A stretch of 10,434 nucleotides of DNA from an uncultured Candidatus Melainabacteria bacterium (GTDB taxonomy: Bacteria; Cyanobacteriota; Vampirovibrionia; Gastranaerophilales; Gastranaerophilaceae): NCBI GenBank assembly GCA_934777245.1, contig CAKVND010000059.1, positions 1 through 10,434 on the forward strand, read 5' to 3'. Position 1 is the stretch's first letter, and each line of letters begins with the position of its first letter. Of this stretch, positions 5,847 to 10,434 are shown piece by piece. The position numbers and the translations under genes are program-made. The notes under the pieces were generated by a model. It was not told where the DNA came from. It worked only from the letters and a program-made list of their open reading frames with translations, and did no database searches.

Positions 5847-7177
5847 TGGACTTAATCGATTTAATCGAAAAAAAGAAGCATGGAAAAGTTCATACCAAAG
5901 AAGAACTTCGTTTTATTGTAAAATCTTTAGATGCTGAAATTACACATGAGGCGCAAATCGCGTCTTGGTTGATGGCAGTATATTTTAAAGGGTTAAACGA
6001 GGCTGAAACTGCATATCTTACAGAAGCTCTTGCAGAATCCGGACAACGAGTGGATTTTGGTGAGCTTTCTAATTTGATTGTTGATAAACATTCAACCGGC
6101 GGAGTTGGTGATAATGTTACAATTACTTTGATTCCGTTACTGGCTACTGCTGGAGTTCCAATGGCAAAACTTGCTGATAGAGGCTTGGGTTATGTTGCAG
6201 GAACTGTAGATAAGTTAGAATCAATACCATACTTTAAAACTGATTTAAGCGTTGAAAATATTGTAAATCAAGTAAAAGAAATCAATGGCGTTATCGCTTC
6301 TCAAGCAGAAGATTTAGCTCCTGCTGATAAGAAATTGCTAGCGCTTAGAAATTTAACAGGTACAGCAGATAGCGATGCTTTAATAGCATCTTCTATTATT
6401 TCTAAAAAAATTGCTTCCGGCGCTAATAATTTGATATTAGATGTAAAATATGGTGCCGGCGCGTTTATGAAAACTGCGGAAGAAGCAGTTCATTTATCAA
6501 AAATGATGGTCAAAATAGGGAAAAGACTCAATAAATCTATTATTGCGGTTGTAACATCTATGGAAGAACCTTTAGGACGTGCTATTGGTAATTCTTTAGA
6601 GGTAATTGAAGCTATTGAATTTTTGAAAGGTCATATTGAAACAGGAGATTTAGCTGAACTTACTTATTATTTTGCATCTTCAGCGCTTGTTTTCTTAGAT
6701 ATGTACGCAAATAGACAAGAAGCAGAAAAATATTTACGTGAATTAGTTCATTCAGGCAAAGCGCTTGATAAATTTCGTGAAATCATTATTGCCCAAGGAG
6801 GAGATACTTCTATACTGGAAAATTATGATAAATTTGAACTTCCGGCATTTAAAATAGAATGTGAATCTAAAAAAAGCGGATATGTTCAAAATATTAATGC
6901 ATTTAATATAGCTCAGGCACTAAAAGCTTTAGGTGCAAATAGAGAGAATCATTCAAGACCGATAGATTTGAGTGTAGGAATTTATCTGAACAAAAAAAGC
7001 GGTGAATATGTTAAAAAAGGTGAAAATCTTTACACAATATATTCTAATGACGAAGAAAAAACTAAAATTGCACAAAAATTCTGTGACGAAGCATTTTCAA
7101 TAAATGAGAGTAAGCCTTCTCATGTAAATTTAGTTTATAGTGTAATTGGAACAAAAGACGAGGATAATGATGTTTAA
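5846..7177 (+). CDS. Pyrimidine-nucleoside (thymidine) phosphorylase, divergent
   Basis: This 443-aa protein belongs to the DeoA/Pdp family, which splits pyrimidine nucleosides with phosphate into base and (deoxy)ribose-1-phosphate. KHSTGGVGD (81-89), DRGLGYVAGTVDKLESIP (111-128), LAPADKK (157-163) and DVKYGAGAFM (199-208) are recognisable, and a C-terminal PYNP_C domain starts near 335. Compared with E. coli thymidine phosphorylase (from memory), K81, S83, T120, R168, S183 and K187 are kept. The usual SGRGLGHTGGT is altered to ADRGLGYVAGT, replacing the phosphate-site Ser with Ala110, and the tyrosine near the base site is Leu165. Activity is therefore likely, but substrate range may differ. 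Its ATG overlaps the ompH-like stop by one base. deoA and pdp are both used for this family; the sequence does not settle which applies. Confidence 0.88.
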   Translation: MDLIDLIEKKKHGKVHTKEELRFIVKSLDAEITHEAQIASWLMAVYFKGLNEAETAYLTEALAESGQRVDFGELSNLIVDKHSTGGVGDNVTITLIPLLATAGVPMAKLADRGLGYVAGTVDKLESIPYFKTDLSVENIVNQVKEINGVIASQAEDLAPADKKLLALRNLTGTADSDALIASSIISKKIASGANNLILDVKYGAGAFMKTAEEAVHLSKMMVKIGKRLNKSIIAVVTSMEEPLGRAIGNSLEVIEAIEFLKGHIETGDLAELTYYFASSALVFLDMYANRQEAEKYLRELVHSGKALDKFREIIIAQGGDTSILENYDKFELPAFKIECESKKSGYVQNINAFNIAQALKALGANRENHSRPIDLSVGIYLNKKSGEYVKKGENLYTIYSNDEEKTKIAQKFCDEAFSINESKPSHVNLVYSVIGTKDEDNDV

Positions 7178-8636
7178 CAAAAAAATGCAATACGTTATTA
7201 AATCTGTACCTACTGACGACAAGCAAGCTTTAGAAGATTTATTAAATGAAATGTCTGATGCAGGTTGGGATTTATATACAATGCACGAAGTCGAGACAGA
7301 AACTTCGTACGATTTTAATTGCATTTTTATGCGCGAAAAACAAGAGGAAGATACGACAGATTTAGACGATATTGTAAACATTACAAGTTTCAAATATCGT
7401 ATGGAAAAAATGCTTGCAGCGCCTTCAAGTCCTTATGCTTCTTGTAAAGAAATCCAATTAAAAATTTCTAATCAAAAAGAACGTATCAAGAAAATTAAAT
7501 CACAATTAGAAAGTGATAATCTTTCTCCTAATGAAAAAAATCAGTTAAACAATCAAATGTCAGACGAACTTAAACAACTTGAGGCTTTGAAACAAGCACT
7601 TGTAAATGAAATTTCTCCCGAAACTATGTATTCTGAAATTAAGGAAGAAAAATTTGTCATCAATCTTTCTGAAGAAATTTTAGATGTAATTTCTATGGAA
7701 GAAAACGATAACTTGCTTGCAGAAACAGTTAAAGTTCGTCAAGAATTGACTGAAAACTTAGGTTATGTAATTCCGCATATTCATTTTCATAATAGCGATG
7801 AACTTATGCAAAATGAATTTAATATTAAAATTCATGACATCGAAGTTTTCCGCTCTGTAGTTTTCCCTGAGTTTTTGGCTTTTTACAAAGACGATTTGAA
7901 AGGTTATAAACTTACGGATGATGATTATCAACTTATTGATGAAATTACAGGCAAAAAACTTGTTTGGATTCAAAAAGACAAGGTTAAAGATTTTTGGATT
8001 AAAGGAATGAGCCCAGCCGAATACATAGGTGAAGCAATCAAATACATTGCAGTGCGTGAAGTTTCGGATATTATGGACTATAACGATATAAACAAGTATG
8101 TTGAAAAAGTTATAGAAACTAATTCTTTCCTTGTTGATAATATTATTCCGGATTTCATTACAGCATCTGATTTGAAATACTTATTAACTTGTTTGATTAG
8201 AGAACGAGTTTCTGTTAAAAATATTGTTTATATTTTTGAAAAAATCAATGATTATGCTAATGAACCTACAAAAGAAGATTTGTTAGATAAAGTCAGATTA
8301 GCTTTATCTAAGCATATCGTAAAAGATTTAGCAGAAAATAACGAACTGAAAGTTATTGAATTTTCTGATGAAACTTTAGACAAGATTTATTCTTTCTTCA
8401 AAGAAGATGAAGACGAAGCTATTGTGAGAATTGAAGCGGATCAAGTTCAAGAAATTGTTGATAAAATAGCAAAATTTGCTAAAGCTAAAAAGATTACAAA
8501 TCCGACTTTGGTTGTTCCAATGGATATCAGACACATGGTTTTTGTAATCCTAGCTGAATTTGTTAGAAATATAACAGTCTTAGCGCACGAAGAACTTGTA
8601 AGCGATTATAATATCAAGTTTGTTGGAAAAATTTAG
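7170..8636 (+). CDS. Soluble FlhA/SctV (FHIPEP) C-terminal domain protein with DUF4177-like N-terminus
   Basis: This 488-aa protein has three parts. Residues 1-57 resemble DUF4177 (MQYVIKSVP..., LLNEMSDAGWDLYTMHEV, FNCIFMREK). Residues 92-148 are a charged coiled coil. Residues about 163-488 match the cytoplasmic domain of FHIPEP export-gate proteins: LGYVIPHIHFHNSDELMQNEF from 197, with VWI (265-267), LVDNIIPDFITASDLKYLL (321-339) and LIRERVSVKNIVYIFEKINDYA (342-363), and the closing HEELVSDYNIKFVGKI. FlhA and SctV normally carry about eight N-terminal membrane helices; here there are none and no signal peptide, so the protein should be cytoplasmic. ATG 7170 follows GAGGA (7160-7164) by 5 nt and overlaps the phosphorylase end by 8 nt; TTG 7146 has no RBS. 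It is the last gene of the operon. In FlhA this domain binds substrate-chaperone complexes; the role here is unknown. Confidence 0.85.
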   Translation: MFNKKMQYVIKSVPTDDKQALEDLLNEMSDAGWDLYTMHEVETETSYDFNCIFMREKQEEDTTDLDDIVNITSFKYRMEKMLAAPSSPYASCKEIQLKISNQKERIKKIKSQLESDNLSPNEKNQLNNQMSDELKQLEALKQALVNEISPETMYSEIKEEKFVINLSEEILDVISMEENDNLLAETVKVRQELTENLGYVIPHIHFHNSDELMQNEFNIKIHDIEVFRSVVFPEFLAFYKDDLKGYKLTDDDYQLIDEITGKKLVWIQKDKVKDFWIKGMSPAEYIGEAIKYIAVREVSDIMDYNDINKYVEKVIETNSFLVDNIIPDFITASDLKYLLTCLIRERVSVKNIVYIFEKINDYANEPTKEDLLDKVRLALSKHIVKDLAENNELKVIEFSDETLDKIYSFFKEDEDEAIVRIEADQVQEIVDKIAKFAKAKKITNPTLVVPMDIRHMVFVILAEFVRNITVLAHEELVSDYNIKFVGKI

Positions 8637-8661
8637 TATTAAAATAATAAGTAATAATTAT

Positions 8662-9549
8662 CTATTTATGTTTTTTTACTCTAACACCTTCAACTTCGTG
8701 AACATCTTCTGTTACAAGGAATGCTCGAGGGTCGATTGAATGCACGAGTTCTTTTAATTTTGCCATTTCAAATTTACTTACAACGCAATAGGTTTGAATT
8801 TTTTCTTGTTTAGAATAACCACCCATTGCCTTCATATAAGTAACACTAACGTCAAGTTCTTTCATTATGGCATTGCCGATTTCTTTATAATATTCGGAGA
8901 AAATTCTAACGGATTTTGCTTTGTCCAAGCCTTCAAGCACTGAATCTATTACTTTAGACGCAATATAATAGGTTAAAATTGAATAAAGCGCTCTATCCCA
9001 GCCATATAAAAATCCTGCACCCATATAAATAAATAGGTTAATAAACATTAAAAGTTCGCCGACTGAAATTATTTTTAATTTTTTTGCAAGGTTTATAGAA
9101 ACCATTTCGGTACCATCTAAAGATGCGTTGTTTCTTAAAATTAAACCTACTCCAAAGCCTAAAATAATACCGCCAAAAACAGTAGCTAACAACAAATCGT
9201 TTGTAGCTTGTTTCCCGTGTAACACGTTAGTTGCGACAGCTAGCATTGCAGTCGCAAAAAATGTTTGGAAAACAAATTTTTTGCCAAGAGTTGTCAACGC
9301 CATTAAGATGAACGGAATGTTAATGCAAAATATCAGCAAACCTAAATTCCACTTGGTGAGATATGAAACCATCATGGAAATACCGATTACGCCGCCATCA
9401 ATAATTTTATTGGGTAAAAGAAACATTTCTAACCCAACAGCAACTATAAAACACCCAAGAGTTAAGAAAAAAGCTTTTGTAGCGTATTCTCTGAATAATT
9501 CTCCTTTTGTTTTCTTTTTTATTTCAGGTTTTTTCTTACTGAAAAACAT
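8662..9549 (-). CDS. YitT-family membrane protein (DUF161 plus DUF2179)
   Basis: This 295-aa protein has the YitT build. After a basic N-terminus (KKKPEIKKKTK) come five or six membrane helices (about 26-46, 50-64, 68-87, 94-110, 117-138 and 165-205). They contain the repeated family motif NKIIDGGVIGIS (47-58), echoed as NNASLDGTEMVSI (140-152). A C-terminal soluble DUF2179 domain (about 210-290) ends the protein. The family is widespread, usually in several paralogues in low-GC bacteria, and has no settled biochemical role; transport or ligand sensing is assumed. The ATG lies 3 nt after the cdaA stop, with AAAGGG about 12 nt upstream inside cdaA, so the two genes are co-transcribed and probably coupled. 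It converges on the bamA operon with only 25 nt between stop codons and no visible terminator. Confidence 0.9.
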   Translation of the reverse strand: MFFSKKKPEIKKKTKGELFREYATKAFFLTLGCFIVAVGLEMFLLPNKIIDGGVIGISMMVSYLTKWNLGLLIFCINIPFILMALTTLGKKFVFQTFFATAMLAVATNVLHGKQATNDLLLATVFGGIILGFGVGLILRNNASLDGTEMVSINLAKKLKIISVGELLMFINLFIYMGAGFLYGWDRALYSILTYYIASKVIDSVLEGLDKAKSVRIFSEYYKEIGNAIMKELDVSVTYMKAMGGYSKQEKIQTYCVVSKFEMAKLKELVHSIDPRAFLVTEDVHEVEGVRVKKHK

Positions 9550-9552
9550 ATT

Positions 9553-10434
9553 TTATTCTTTCCCTTTTAAAATATCAAAAATGTTTTTATGTTTATGTTC
9601 AGCTAAATCTTTTGTTTTAATTCCTAAAATTGATTCTAAATCAGTTTTTAAGGTTGTTAAATCGTCGTATTTTTTAAGAATTCCATCCATACAAATAGAA
9701 ACATCACCTGTTTCTTCAGAAACAACAAGGCACGCCGCATCAGAAACTTCTGACATGCCGATAGCTGCTCTATGACGTGTTCCGTATCTCCAGCTTAGTT
9801 TTGGATCTTCTGTTAAAGGTAAAAGCACGCCGGCAGAATGAATTTTGTTATTTTCAATTACCATAGCACCATCATGTAATGGTGTATTCGGATGAAAAAT
9901 TGTTAAAATTAATTCCGTTGAAATTAAAGCATCAAGCTTTGTTCCAACATCATTATAAACGCCGGTGTTCATTCCTTTTTGGAAAACCATTAATGCACCG
10001 GTTTTTGTTTTTGTTAAATATTTAACCGCTTCAATAATTTCTTTAATTACATCAACATCATTTTCAGTTGCTTTTACAAAAGACCCCGGAGTAAAAAATG
10101 CTTTTCTTATAAAACCGGGTTGTCCAAGGTAACCCAAGAATCTTCTTAGTTCCGGTTGAAAAATTACGATTAAACTTAATGAAATCAAAGTTACAAGTGA
10201 TTTTAAGAAAACTCCTAAAATTCTTAAATCTATAAGAATAAGAATTTCACTCAAAATCCAAGCAAAAATTAGAATAAAAAGTCCTTTTACAAGTTTTTCT
10301 GATTGAGTATCTTTGATAAATTTTTGATAAAATACAAAAAGAATTACAACAATAAAACCGATTTCCAAAACATTTATCCAATTCAATGACCATTGAAGTG
10401 GACTCAAAATATCTTGAACTAAGGAAATCAGCGC
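9553..10434 (-). CDS. cdaA: Diadenylate cyclase CdaA, 5' end beyond the window
   Basis: This membrane-anchored enzyme joins two ATP molecules into cyclic di-AMP. Three N-terminal helices are visible, then the linker IFQPELRRFLGYLG and the DAC domain. The catalytic signatures DGA (in PNTPLHDGAMVIENN) and RHR (in YGTRHRAAIGMSE) are both intact, so the enzyme should be active. The frame is open to the right edge with nine more codons (ALISLVQDI) ahead of the in-frame TTG at 10407. That TTG has no Shine-Dalgarno, so I treat the gene as partial with its true start outside the window. The C-terminus (EHKHKNIFDILKGKE) is complete. It is followed after 3 nt by the YitT-family gene. No CdaR or GlmM gene, its usual partners in Firmicutes, is visible here; either could lie beyond the right edge. 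Confidence 0.95.
   Translation of the reverse strand, partial: ALISLVQDILSPLQWSLNWINVLEIGFIVVILFVFYQKFIKDTQSEKLVKGLFILIFAWILSEILILIDLRILGVFLKSLVTLISLSLIVIFQPELRRFLGYLGQPGFIRKAFFTPGSFVKATENDVDVIKEIIEAVKYLTKTKTGALMVFQKGMNTGVYNDVGTKLDALISTELILTIFHPNTPLHDGAMVIENNKIHSAGVLLPLTEDPKLSWRYGTRHRAAIGMSEVSDAACLVVSEETGDVSICMDGILKKYDDLTTLKTDLESILGIKTKDLAEHKHKNIFDILKGKE

Noticed and set aside
7146..7169. Upstream TTG start of the FHIPEP-domain protein
   Set aside because: TTG 7146 lacks a Shine-Dalgarno, while GAGGA (7160-7164) is correctly placed for ATG 7170.
7130..7393. 87-aa open frame on the minus strand
   Set aside because: Antisense to the end of the phosphorylase and the start of the FHIPEP-domain gene, which form a coherent coupled pair. 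No supporting RBS or motif.
9128..9775. 215-aa open frame on the plus strand
   Set aside because: It lies antisense across the junction of cdaA and the YitT-family gene, both of which have clear family motifs. The translation has no family features and there is no RBS; it is a shadow frame.

Overview
The window reads as chromosomal DNA from a strongly AT-rich bacterium with a Gram-negative envelope, most likely a non-photosynthetic cyanobacterial relative (Vampirovibrionia/Melainabacteria, Gastranaerophilales type). This placement is an inference. It rests on an Omp85/BamA with three POTRA domains plus an OmpH/Skp-like protein (two membranes), a long MetK (423 aa) whose sequence reads like the cyanobacterial branch, a CdaA c-di-AMP synthase, and base and codon usage otherwise typical of low-GC gut bacteria.

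Layout. Positions 1-440 hold no conventional gene. They carry the cut edge of a probable terminator, a strong hairpin, a 12-codon minus-strand ORF with a good ribosome binding site (MTRPVEKICCTS), and two copies of a promoter-like element. A 63-aa Asn-rich orphan peptide gene (447-638) follows, closed by a near-perfect palindromic terminator, then a maltose O-acetyltransferase-family enzyme (732-1286). Between that gene and metK lies a gene-free stretch with a minus-facing terminator and a third copy of the element; together they would define a minus-strand RNA of about 85-90 nt. The metK leader ends in a possible H-type pseudoknot whose second helix would cover the Shine-Dalgarno sequence. 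metK (1573-2844) has its own strong terminator.

From 3025 to 8636 a tightly packed plus-strand operon encodes BamA, a small three-helix membrane protein, an OmpH/Skp-like periplasmic protein, a divergent pyrimidine-nucleoside phosphorylase, and a soluble protein in which a DUF4177-like N-terminus and a coiled coil are joined to the C-terminal cytoplasmic domain of the FlhA/SctV (FHIPEP) export-gate family, without its membrane half. On the opposite strand, converging on it, cdaA (cut by the right edge) and a YitT-family membrane protein form a two-gene unit.

The points most worth following are: (1) the free-standing FHIPEP C-terminal domain in an envelope-biogenesis operon with no flagellar or type III genes in view; (2) three copies of GCAATT-N11-AAATACTTT-R-TAT with identical internal spacing, each heading a very short transcription unit; (3) the possible SAM-responsive pseudoknot in front of metK.
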